In this document: positions 19,058 through 26,215 of the stretch, piece by piece
Numbering within the stretch: the first letter of the stretch is position 1
Layout of the letters: the number at the start of each line of letters is the position of its first letter
Virus record (IMG/VR): IMGVR_UViG_3300002835_000298
Coordinates: 1-49,269 of that record
Length of the DNA: 49,269 bases
Direction: 5' to 3' (one strand)
DNA from: a virus
Translations under genes and position numbers: made by a program
Notes under the pieces: model-generated
Told to the model about the DNA's origin: nothing
The model's database searches: none
Seen by the model: the letters and a program-made list of their open reading frames with translations, nothing else

Positions 19058-19621
19058 ATGAGTACAAATAAATATTTTTTAGTTAATAAGGTAGATAATC
19101 AGAATTATTTTATAATTCAAGGACCAATGCAATTGCCTGATACATTTGGACCAACCAGTGGATTTAGTAATTTAGAAGACAATGCACCTGAATTATTACC
19201 AGATTTGACTTGGCAACAAAATCCTAATTTAGGATTCTGGAAAGCTATTTTTGATGTGGAACCAGATTATAACATCAGTCAAAGTTTAGTTCCAATAAAT
19301 AAATTAAATATTGCGGACAAAACTTGTAGTGTAAGTTATACGTTAAAATCATTATCAATTGAGGAAATAAATCAAAGAAAAAATATTTTAAAAAGTCAAG
19401 TAAGAATGGTTCGTGACAGATATCTATCATTAACCGATTTTACGCAATTATTGGATGTACCATTTTCATCACAAACAAAAGCTGAATTTGCAACGTTTAG
19501 ACAACAACTACGTGATTTACCAAATATAGATGATCCAACCACAATTATTTGGCCAACAATACCTACTTCAGTTAGTATCAATTTACTGCCATTTCCTCCA
19601 GTACCAAGTTACAAAAAATAA
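19058..19621 (+). CDS. Tail-fibre assembly/chaperone-type protein
   Basis: 187 residues, 3 nt after the LamG gene and last of the uninterrupted fibre operon. The N-terminal half (NKYFLVNKVDNQNYFIIQGP...LTWQQNPNLGFWKAIFDVEP) resembles the variable beta region of fibre-assembly proteins. The C-terminal half (about 110-175) carries the family-like pattern R-x-x-RDRYLSLTDFTQLLD...FATFRQQLRDLP...WP-x-IP, seen in tail-fibre assembly proteins and Phage_tail_APC-type domains next to fibre genes. It probably helps fold or attach the preceding fibres. Confidence in the family is moderate, from motif memory only. Confidence 0.7.
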   Translation: MSTNKYFLVNKVDNQNYFIIQGPMQLPDTFGPTSGFSNLEDNAPELLPDLTWQQNPNLGFWKAIFDVEPDYNISQSLVPINKLNIADKTCSVSYTLKSLSIEEINQRKNILKSQVRMVRDRYLSLTDFTQLLDVPFSSQTKAEFATFRQQLRDLPNIDDPTTIIWPTIPTSVSINLLPFPPVPSYKK

Positions 19622-19660
19622 AATAAAATTGTAAAAATACATTTTAATAGTTAATTACAT

Positions 19661-20485
19661 ATGGTAGAAAAAATATTCTTTCAATGCAGTCTTCCAAGAG
19701 CCGGTTCAACACTTTTACAAAATGTGGTGGCACAAAATCCTGATTTTTATGCTACGCCTACAAGTGGATTGATTGAAATTTTTCTAAATGCTAGAAATAT
19801 CTATTCCACTAATATTGAGTTTAAAGCTCAAGATATTAAAGTAGTAGAACCCGCATTTAAAGCATTATGTAAAGAAGGTATGTTTGCATATTTTAACGCT
19901 ATTACAGATAAAAAGTATGTAATTGATAAAAGCAGAGGTTGGAGTGTTACATATGACTTTTTGAATTGGTATTATCCAGAACCAAAAGTTATTGTAATGG
20001 TCAGAGATTTAAGAGCAGTAGTTGCAAGTATGGAAAAGAAATGGAGACAACATCAAAATATTGATGCGGGTCTACAAAATTGGAATGAATTACGTAATAC
20101 TACTGTAGATAAACGTATAGATTACTTCTTATTACAAGCACCACCACTTGCTGTAAGTATGGATGTGTTGTATGACACTATTATGAGAAAGTTAAGCAAA
20201 AAGTGTTTGTTTATTAAGTTTGAAAATTTCACCAGTAATCCTCAACGTGAAATGCAAAGAGTATATGAATATCTAGAATTGCCATTTTATCAACATGATT
20301 TTAATAATGTAGAACAAAAAACTGTTGAAGATGATAGAATGCATATTCCATTTGGTGATCATAGTATACAAAAAGTCATCAAACCAGTACCTAATGATTA
20401 TCTTGATATACTAGGTAAACATAACTGCGATAATATTTATAATAAATTTAGTTGGTTTTACAAAGTATTTAATTATGAATATTAA
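19661..20485 (+). CDS. Sulfotransferase (PAPS-dependent), next to fibre genes
   Basis: 274 residues. The 5'-phosphosulfate loop is LPRAGSTLL (11-19) and the 3'-phosphate site is MVRDLRAVVASMEKKW (113-128; Arg115, Ser123). The later FENFTSNPQREMQRVYEYL segment is also typical of sulfotransferases. It should move sulfate from PAPS to a hydroxyl or amine on a protein, glycan or small molecule. It starts 39 nt after the fibre-assembly gene on the same strand, so the fibre proteins or their glycans are plausible substrates, but host surface glycans are equally possible. No export signal is present, so it acts in the cytoplasm. A second, divergent sulfotransferase lies at 32.8-33.4 kb. Confidence 0.85.
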   Translation: MVEKIFFQCSLPRAGSTLLQNVVAQNPDFYATPTSGLIEIFLNARNIYSTNIEFKAQDIKVVEPAFKALCKEGMFAYFNAITDKKYVIDKSRGWSVTYDFLNWYYPEPKVIVMVRDLRAVVASMEKKWRQHQNIDAGLQNWNELRNTTVDKRIDYFLLQAPPLAVSMDVLYDTIMRKLSKKCLFIKFENFTSNPQREMQRVYEYLELPFYQHDFNNVEQKTVEDDRMHIPFGDHSIQKVIKPVPNDYLDILGKHNCDNIYNKFSWFYKVFNYEY

Positions 20486-20543
20486 GTTACTTTTTTAAAA
20501 TTTAACAATATTTATTTGTGTAACATTTAAGATTTAAAAATAT

Positions 20544-20819
20544 ATGGCATATCCAATAATTAATTTATCAGGCAGTCTTGAAATTCAACAAGCTGCAAAT
20601 ACAAATCAACTAGAAATTCTACAAGCAGTAGATGATCCTGTAGCCAAAACAGTAAAAACATTGGTCAAAATTAGTACCAATCCATATGCCCATAATTGGT
20701 ATACTGTTTGGCAAGGTGATGCATATGATGCCGCAGGTCAATGGACAGATGATGAATTAGCACAAGCAGTCACTGCAATTGTAGTTGCGGAATATCCACC
20801 AGCTTTACTACGTAGTTAA
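20544..20819 (+). CDS. Small phage protein of unknown function
   Basis: 91 residues (MAYPIINLSGSLEIQQAANT...). It is soluble, has no TM or signal peptide, and contains three Trp residues (NWYTVWQGD, QWTDDEL). An ATATTTAT box lies about 33 nt before the ATG, within the 58-nt gap after the sulfotransferase gene. It is the last gene before the strong terminator at 20857, so it probably closes the late plus-strand transcription unit. I do not recognise a family; a small virion protein is a guess from position. Confidence 0.6.
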   Translation: MAYPIINLSGSLEIQQAANTNQLEILQAVDDPVAKTVKTLVKISTNPYAHNWYTVWQGDAYDAAGQWTDDELAQAVTAIVVAEYPPALLRS

Positions 20820-20856
20820 TATATTTGACAAAATGTTAAATACGTTATAAACTTAA

Positions 20857-20890
20857 TCCCAAGAGCATTATACTCTTGGGAATTTTTATT
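20857..20890 (+). terminator. Rho-independent terminator after virion operon
   Basis: A perfect 8-bp stem CCCAAGAG / CTCTTGGG (20858-20865 and 20873-20880) with a 7-nt loop, extended by a T-A pair, is followed by AATTTTTATT. It closes the long plus-strand operon and isolates the downstream glycosyltransferases. Confidence 0.88.
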
Positions 20891-20911
20891 GTTCTAAATT
20901 AGAAAGGTTAT

Positions 20912-21688
20912 ATGAAAAAGAAATTGAAAGTTTTAATTGGTACACCATCATATGATGGTAAGTTAGATATCTACTACATTGATAGTCTACTAAACACCTT
21001 AGCTCAAAGTGAACAAAATGGAATGGAAGTATATCCACTGTTCATGTGTTATGACAGTCTTGTACAACGTGCTCGTAATGATCTATTTAAAGCCGCATTT
21101 GACGCACAAATGGACGTACTATTCTTTATTGATGGTGACGTTGGATGGGATCCGAAAAACTTCTTCAAGCTTGTCAAAAGTGAAAAAGATTTGATTGGTG
21201 GTAGTTACCGTAAAAAAAGTGATAATGAAGAACTATACGTTGTTAAAGCATTAGATCAATCTGATAAAAATCTCAATCTAAGTATTGACAGAGAAGGTCT
21301 ATTGGAAGTAGCTGGATTGGGTTGTGGATTCATGAAGATTTCAAAAAAAGCTATTGAATCACTTTGGAATAGTAGCAAGAAATATACCAGTGAAAAAGGT
21401 GATAGTAGAATGGTATTTGAAGTAGTATGTGAAGATGGTGATTTGATCAGTGAAGACATCTATATGTGTAAGAAGTGGAGAGATCTAGGAAATAAAGTAT
21501 ATCTTGATACACATGTTACTTGTACTCATACAGGCACCAAAACATTCACAGGTGATGTATATGCTTGGTTACAACGTTTTATAGACAAACAATCTAGTGG
21601 TAACCCTAGTATACAAGGTGATCTAAGTAGTTATTTTAAGAATACACCTACTGCTAGTGGTGATGATGATTTTAAAGTACTTGTATGA
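20912..21688 (+). CDS. GT-A-type glycosyltransferase
   Basis: 258 residues. The start is preceded by AGAAAGG about 5 nt upstream, one of the few good Shine-Dalgarno sites in the window. VLIGTPSYDGKLD (N-terminal nucleotide-sugar strand), DSLVQRARNDLFKAAFD and the metal-binding FFIDGDVGWDP (a DxD variant near residue 72) match phage GT-A enzymes of a type often found in aquatic phage genomes. The C-terminal EDIYMCKKWRDLG...HVTCTHTGT fits the acceptor side. The stop overlaps the next start by 4 nt (ATGA), so the two transferases are coupled. Substrate unknown. Confidence 0.8.
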   Translation: MKKKLKVLIGTPSYDGKLDIYYIDSLLNTLAQSEQNGMEVYPLFMCYDSLVQRARNDLFKAAFDAQMDVLFFIDGDVGWDPKNFFKLVKSEKDLIGGSYRKKSDNEELYVVKALDQSDKNLNLSIDREGLLEVAGLGCGFMKISKKAIESLWNSSKKYTSEKGDSRMVFEVVCEDGDLISEDIYMCKKWRDLGNKVYLDTHVTCTHTGTKTFTGDVYAWLQRFIDKQSSGNPSIQGDLSSYFKNTPTASGDDDFKVLV

Positions 21689-22647
21689 ACACAATTTATG
21701 CTGACATAATACTGTTTGACAGTATTGGTATGAGTTATGACGGTAATACACTACATACTCAAGGTATGGGTGGTAGTGAGTTTCAATCTATATTGTTGCT
21801 TGAAGAACTTGCTAAATTGGGTAGGAGTGTTATTTGTTTAAATAACGTCAAAGAACAGATTAAAGTTAACGGAGTAATGTATCTACCAAATACTACCGTT
21901 AACAATTATAAAGTTCAATGTAACAATTTAATCATACATCGTTATAGTGAAATACCAAAAATTGCTCATAAAAAAGCATTTGTATGGGCTACTGATCTAA
22001 ATGGTCCACACAATCTAAAGTTTTATACATTGTTTGAACAAAACAAGTTGGAATTGATTTGTTTAAGTGAATTTCAGTCAAATCAATTTCCTAATAATTG
22101 GAAAAAACATGTGGTTTATTTCATGATTCCAGATTGGGTATATGAATATGAATTACCAAAAGAAAAATCAGGGTATGTATATGCTAGTAGTTTGATGAAA
22201 GGTTATAGTGGTACACTTGAATATTGGAAGTTTCTAAAGACTAACGGTGTATTTAATAATAAACAGTTAAATGTTTGTTTACCAGGCTATGACAATCCCT
22301 CATCTGATATTAGTATGCCTATATATGATATAAATTATTTAAATACGTTACCGTTTAAACAAGTAGTTGGTACTATAGCTAATTGTGAAGGTATGTTTTA
22401 TGTTAATATCATGCCAGAAACGTTTGGTATTAGTGTAGTTTTAACTGAAATTCTTCAAACTACCCCTTACGTATTAGGGTTGAATGGATTAGGAGCATTA
22501 CCAGAATTACTTAATTCCAAGACATTAACAACTGATATGAGAACGTTCATTAATTATTTCAAAAATGAAAAGTACCAACCAGTTAAGGCTAGGACATTCA
22601 AAAGTGAGATGGTTATGAAAAAATGGAAAAAGGTATTGGATATTTAA
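21685..22647 (+). CDS. GT-B (GT4-like) glycosyltransferase
   Basis: 320 residues. The N-terminal Rossmann-like domain has the motif THxQGMGGSEFQSILL (glycine-rich donor/acceptor loop). The C-terminal domain contains the E-x7-E type motif PETFGISVVLTEIL (about 248-262), typical of retaining GT4 enzymes. No membrane anchor is present. It is coupled to the preceding GT-A gene by a 4-nt overlap. Its stop overlaps by 4 nt the stop of the converging FkbM-type gene. The sugar donor and acceptor cannot be told from the sequence. Confidence 0.78.
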   Translation: MNTIYADIILFDSIGMSYDGNTLHTQGMGGSEFQSILLLEELAKLGRSVICLNNVKEQIKVNGVMYLPNTTVNNYKVQCNNLIIHRYSEIPKIAHKKAFVWATDLNGPHNLKFYTLFEQNKLELICLSEFQSNQFPNNWKKHVVYFMIPDWVYEYELPKEKSGYVYASSLMKGYSGTLEYWKFLKTNGVFNNKQLNVCLPGYDNPSSDISMPIYDINYLNTLPFKQVVGTIANCEGMFYVNIMPETFGISVVLTEILQTTPYVLGLNGLGALPELLNSKTLTTDMRTFINYFKNEKYQPVKARTFKSEMVMKKWKKVLDI

Positions 22648-23297
22648 GGTTTAATAAACAGTAGATTTTCATAATTAATCTGTTTATTATCTTCACCCAA
22701 AACATTTTCAATAACACGGATGTAATTGAATTTAAGTTCTTTAGTTAGAACATTCATTACATCCTCTTTTTTGCATCCACCAACATTATTTTCAATCAAA
22801 GCAACTTCACAAATTACAACTTTAGCTTTACTGAATGTGTTTATACCACCTTGTATAATATCAAATTCACTACCTTGTGTATCTATCTTGATTAGATCAT
22901 ATATACCTAGAACAACATCATCTAATTTATAGATAGGTAATGTTTCTGTAACAAGCATATCACCGTCATATACATTACTTTTTTCTTTATAGATACTGTT
23001 ACCGCTACAAATGGGACTCCATTTAGTTTTATAAAATGTAGTAACACCATTTTCTTTACCCAGTAGTTTTATTTGATAATTGTAGTTTTTGAGTTTAAAT
23101 AGTGGTTCACAATCACAGTTACCTTCTATTAGAATCATATCAGAGGTAGGCCAGAATTGCCTCATTACATCTGCTGTTTCACATGCATTGGCACCTATGT
23201 CTAATATTCTATTTGGATAAAATCCACTATTTTTTAGTAATTTGCACGTGTCTTCATAAAAATTGTAAGAATATTGATTGAGTACGTTTGTATGCAT
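22644..23297 (-). CDS. FkbM-family SAM-dependent methyltransferase
   Basis: 217 residues from the ATG at 23297 (MHTNVLNQYSYNFYED); an upstream TTG at 23333 is less likely because a sigma-70-type promoter occupies that stretch. SAM motif I is ILDIGANACETAD; the acidic strand-2 end is MILIEGNCDCE; the family-typical DLIKIDTQGSEFDIIQGG and VVICEVALIENN follow. FkbM-type enzymes usually methylate hydroxyls of sugars or other small substrates. The gene converges on the GT-B gene with overlapping stops, so it is not in its operon, though the location suggests the same glycan pathway. Confidence 0.85.
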   Translation of the reverse strand: MHTNVLNQYSYNFYEDTCKLLKNSGFYPNRILDIGANACETADVMRQFWPTSDMILIEGNCDCEPLFKLKNYNYQIKLLGKENGVTTFYKTKWSPICSGNSIYKEKSNVYDGDMLVTETLPIYKLDDVVLGIYDLIKIDTQGSEFDIIQGGINTFSKAKVVICEVALIENNVGGCKKEDVMNVLTKELKFNYIRVIENVLGEDNKQINYENLLFIKP

Positions 23298-23304
23298 ATT
23301 TAAT

Positions 23305-23333
23305 ATATTAACCACGTAAAATAAGATTGTCAA
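23305..23333 (-). promoter_or_regulatory. Sigma-70-type promoter abutting FkbM gene
   Basis: Minus-strand TTGACA (23328-23333), a 17-nt spacer, then TAATAT (23305-23310), ending 7 nt before the ATG at 23297. The expected start of transcription is at about 23298, giving a leaderless mRNA. Confidence 0.6.
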
Positions 23334-23381
23334 ATTGTATTTAATATATACTATTTATTTAATGTACACATAGGATAAAAA

Positions 23382-23840
23382 TTGAGAACATTATCAACAG
23401 AATTAATTAAAAGTGGAAGTTTTACTGGAAGTTTTACTGGATCAACTCTGAATGTATCCAGTGTTACAAGCAGTAATATATCTGCATCAAATTATATCTC
23501 TGGATCAAATATTTGGGGATTGTCTCTTGTTATAAACGGAGTAGCAAAAATATTTGATTCTGTATATGCATATGCGGGAATCACAGGCAGTTTAAGTGGT
23601 AGTAGTGTAACATCTACAATAGGTAATTTTACATATTTAACTGCTAGTAGTATTAGAGCCACATCTTCTATTATTAACACAGGATCATTTAATTATTTGT
23701 CAATAAATAATACTGGATCTGCACCAACAAATCCAACTGCCTCAGGAACTATAGGAGAGATAAGATTTGATAACAACTTTATTTATATATACACCAACCA
23801 AAAGTGGATCAGATCACCTATAAGTCTTTGGAACCCTTAA
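23382..23840 (+). CDS. Short fibre-like virion protein (TTG start)
   Basis: 152 residues starting at TTG 23382. An in-frame stop 6 nt upstream (23376-23378) forces a start here or later, and AGGA lies 7 nt before. Ser/Thr/Gly-rich repeats (SGSFTGSFTGSTLNVSS, SNISASNYISGSN) resemble the giant-fibre attachment regions. The C-terminus (GTIGEIRFDNNFIYIYTNQK, then WIRSPI) is a widespread phage fibre end motif. A CTATTTAT box lies about 23 nt upstream. It overlaps the converging gene at 24115 by 4 nt. A virion protein is likely; its place in the particle is unknown. Confidence 0.72.
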   Translation: MRTLSTELIKSGSFTGSFTGSTLNVSSVTSSNISASNYISGSNIWGLSLVINGVAKIFDSVYAYAGITGSLSGSSVTSTIGNFTYLTASSIRATSSIINTGSFNYLSINNTGSAPTNPTASGTIGEIRFDNNFIYIYTNQKWIRSPISLWNP

Positions 23841-24115
23841 CCTTTCAATAAACTCTTTATCTTGGTTGGTGTAGCTTCTTCAATAGGAACACCCATTCTT
23901 GACTTTAACATTCTTAATGCGGATTTAGGGCTCATTCTGCCGCAATTGAATCCAAGTATACCATACTTACGACAAAATGATTCTAATTCATTAATGTCTT
24001 CTTGCGCAAATTCTTGAATAGGAGGAAGATTGGTATCTTCTCCATTTTGTTTTTTACGAACCAAACTTTGAAATATAGGGTCGTTTAATGAAGTTGGAAT
24101 TTCAAAAGAGTTCAT
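23837..24115 (-). CDS. Small phage protein of unknown function
   Basis: 92 residues (MNSFEIPTSLNDPIFQSLVRKK...). It is soluble and mostly helical, with FCRKYGILGFNCGRMSPKSALRMLKSRMG and a basic C-terminal helix TPTKIKSLLKG. It follows the SleB-type gene by 4 nt on the same strand, so it is probably co-transcribed with the virion-module genes. I do not recognise a family. It could be a small structural or chaperone protein. Confidence 0.6.
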   Translation of the reverse strand: MNSFEIPTSLNDPIFQSLVRKKQNGEDTNLPPIQEFAQEDINELESFCRKYGILGFNCGRMSPKSALRMLKSRMGVPIEEATPTKIKSLLKG

Positions 24116-24119
24116 GATG

Positions 24120-26195
24120 TTACTGTAACTTCAAGAATGTATGTTTTCCAAAATCAGCAACTACTTTGCTTGAATCATACCAAGATGGTAGATTACCACC
24201 TTTACGTTGTTGTTTAGTCAATTGTATATTTAAAAAGTGATTTGCACCCTTAGTAATATCTTTTAAAGAACCACTCTTTGCTTTATCAACTAAACTTAAA
24301 GCATTTTTGAATTGAGTATGACTTCTCTTAGAATCAATAAATTGTTTGATTGATTCTGCATCTTTTTTATTAACTTTATTCCATCCGCTAAATTGTTTTG
24401 GTTTTAAACATTCAATTGCAGCTTGACGAATATTACCTTTAGAACGGTTCATAATTACATTCAATACAGCATGCATTCCGTCAGTTGGATTCTTTTCACC
24501 ACCAGCTTCATCCACAAGTGTAGCAGCAACAACTTCTTCAACTGTATATGGTTGTTTAATCTGTGAAACTACAGTTGTTTCTGGTTTAGATGGTACAGGA
24601 GCACCTTGAACATCTGGACTACCAAATGCAGTTGCTGCGGCTAATGCAGTTGTTGCTAATGTCTTCTTCCAATCTTCTGTAATTTGATTTTCATCAAGAC
24701 TACTTAAATCTTTAATTATTTTACCCTTACCAGTTGCAGTTAGTAAAATACCTTTTTCTGCAATAAAATCTTTAATTGAATTTTTTACAGATGAATTTAC
24801 TGCGGGTATATTTTTATTTGCATCACCATTCATAGAAAAGTCATAATTTTGCATATTGGATAATGTCAAAAAATTATGATTTAAATCCAATACTGCTCTA
24901 ATATAACCTTTCTTTACTGCATTATCATAAGTGTCAACCAATGTAGGACCAACAAGTGATGGATCATTTTTTCTAATCCATTCTTCATGACTATATCCAG
25001 CTTCAACTACAGTACCATCTGGCTTGAACCAGTATTTCTTTTCTGGTGATATAGTTGTATTGAATCTCAACATTCTTTCACGTTGTCTTCTTTCTTGGTC
25101 TTCATAATAACCTTCATCTAATTTTCTACCTTGTGGACCAAAATGATCCAAATGATGATAAACATCATCAAGATATTCACCAGCAAGATTCAATTTAGAC
25201 TTTACCCAATCTTCCAATTGAGTATTTGGTTGTAACATTGATTGTAATTCTTTTGCGTCACTATTAAGTTGTTTTAACGCACCCATTGCCATACTACTAT
25301 TTTGTTCTTTCAACAGTTCTTGTATAGCTTCCTTATAAGATTCTTTGACAGGCTTACTCTTAGTGTGTTTACCTGCTTTTCTTAACTGTCTAGCTCTACA
25401 ATGTGCTTTTTGACTAAAACCTTTTGCATTACTACAATCTATAGACTTTTTATATGCATTAGTCCACTTTTCTTCAATGTTTTGTGTACCTTTTGCCTTT
25501 TCTTCACTATAAAACTTAAGGTAATCTCTTACAGTGGCTACATAGTCACATGCATGATTCAATTTAGCCTTTACCCAATCTTCTAAATTATCATTGACGT
25601 TAAACATTGATCGTAGTTTTTCACTATAATCAATGATTTTGGTAATATCACTTTGAGCCATTTCAGCATTTTCTGCTTTTAATTTGTTGACATGTGGATT
25701 GTCACGGTTTATTGGATGATCTTCATCACCTACACCAGTTGAATTACTATCCATCCATTGTTTGTATGTTAACTCAGAAATACTATAATAATTAGGATCT
25801 TTCTTTAAATTTGAAATAGCAGTAATTACTGCTTTCAAATCATTTTCTTGAGTAAGCATTTCTTGAACCATTCCTAATTTTAATGTGTCAATTGAAACTT
25901 TTTCAAGAACACCAGCAATTGCTTTATCTTTATGTGTTAATGCTACTTTTTCTCCAATATCTTGTAATTCTTTTGCAATTTCTTTTTGACTATCAGTTAA
26001 TGGAGAGTAGTCACTATTTTTACCTAAACCATGTAACACTGAATCAACATGACTCTTGGTGATCTTCTTCAATCCCTTTTCTTTGATTGCTTGAGCTAAT
26101 TTGGCTCCTTTGTGGGATTTCTTTAAAGTTTCAAGTTGTTTTAACTCACCAATTGCAGCTTTTGCGTATTCAATATATTTGCTATAGGTACTCAT
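24120..26195 (-). CDS. Virion-module protein with C-terminal SleB-type cell-wall hydrolase
   Basis: 691 residues. The C-terminal 143 residues match the SleB/Hydrolase_2 pattern: VAATLVDEAGGE (candidate catalytic Glu563), AVLNVIMNRS, PKQFSGWN, and a GANHF motif near 651. These enzymes cut the peptidoglycan glycan strand. The N-terminal 540 residues carry phage modules: a DPNYYS segment (133-138), two copies of an LEDWVKxKLNxAxxYLxxV helix (204-225 and 328-349), and a Cys/basic cassette SIDCSNAKGFSQKAHCRARQ (251-270) ending KTHSKPVKESYKE-like. A small hydrophobic run (about 514-526) precedes the hydrolase. Probably a virion-carried lysin used at DNA entry. An ATATTTAT box lies 8 nt upstream. 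Confidence 0.78.
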   Translation of the reverse strand: MSTYSKYIEYAKAAIGELKQLETLKKSHKGAKLAQAIKEKGLKKITKSHVDSVLHGLGKNSDYSPLTDSQKEIAKELQDIGEKVALTHKDKAIAGVLEKVSIDTLKLGMVQEMLTQENDLKAVITAISNLKKDPNYYSISELTYKQWMDSNSTGVGDEDHPINRDNPHVNKLKAENAEMAQSDITKIIDYSEKLRSMFNVNDNLEDWVKAKLNHACDYVATVRDYLKFYSEEKAKGTQNIEEKWTNAYKKSIDCSNAKGFSQKAHCRARQLRKAGKHTKSKPVKESYKEAIQELLKEQNSSMAMGALKQLNSDAKELQSMLQPNTQLEDWVKSKLNLAGEYLDDVYHHLDHFGPQGRKLDEGYYEDQERRQRERMLRFNTTISPEKKYWFKPDGTVVEAGYSHEEWIRKNDPSLVGPTLVDTYDNAVKKGYIRAVLDLNHNFLTLSNMQNYDFSMNGDANKNIPAVNSSVKNSIKDFIAEKGILLTATGKGKIIKDLSSLDENQITEDWKKTLATTALAAATAFGSPDVQGAPVPSKPETTVVSQIKQPYTVEEVVAATLVDEAGGEKNPTDGMHAVLNVIMNRSKGNIRQAAIECLKPKQFSGWNKVNKKDAESIKQFIDSKRSHTQFKNALSLVDKAKSGSLKDITKGANHFLNIQLTKQQRKGGNLPSWYDSSKVVADFGKHTFLKLQ

Positions 26196-26203
26196 ATAAT
26201 GTA

Positions 26204-26211
26204 ATAAATAT
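26204..26211 (-). promoter_or_regulatory. ATATTTAT box, candidate late promoter -10
   Basis: Minus-strand ATATTTAT ends 8 nt before the ATG at 26195 of the hydrolase gene. Confidence 0.45.
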
Positions 26212-26215
26212 TAAA

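Noticed and set aside
20825-20851. TTGACA followed by TATAAA just before the terminator hairpin
   Set aside because: The spacer is only 15 nt and the transcript would start in the hairpin and end at once. Chance match or, at most, a weak site.
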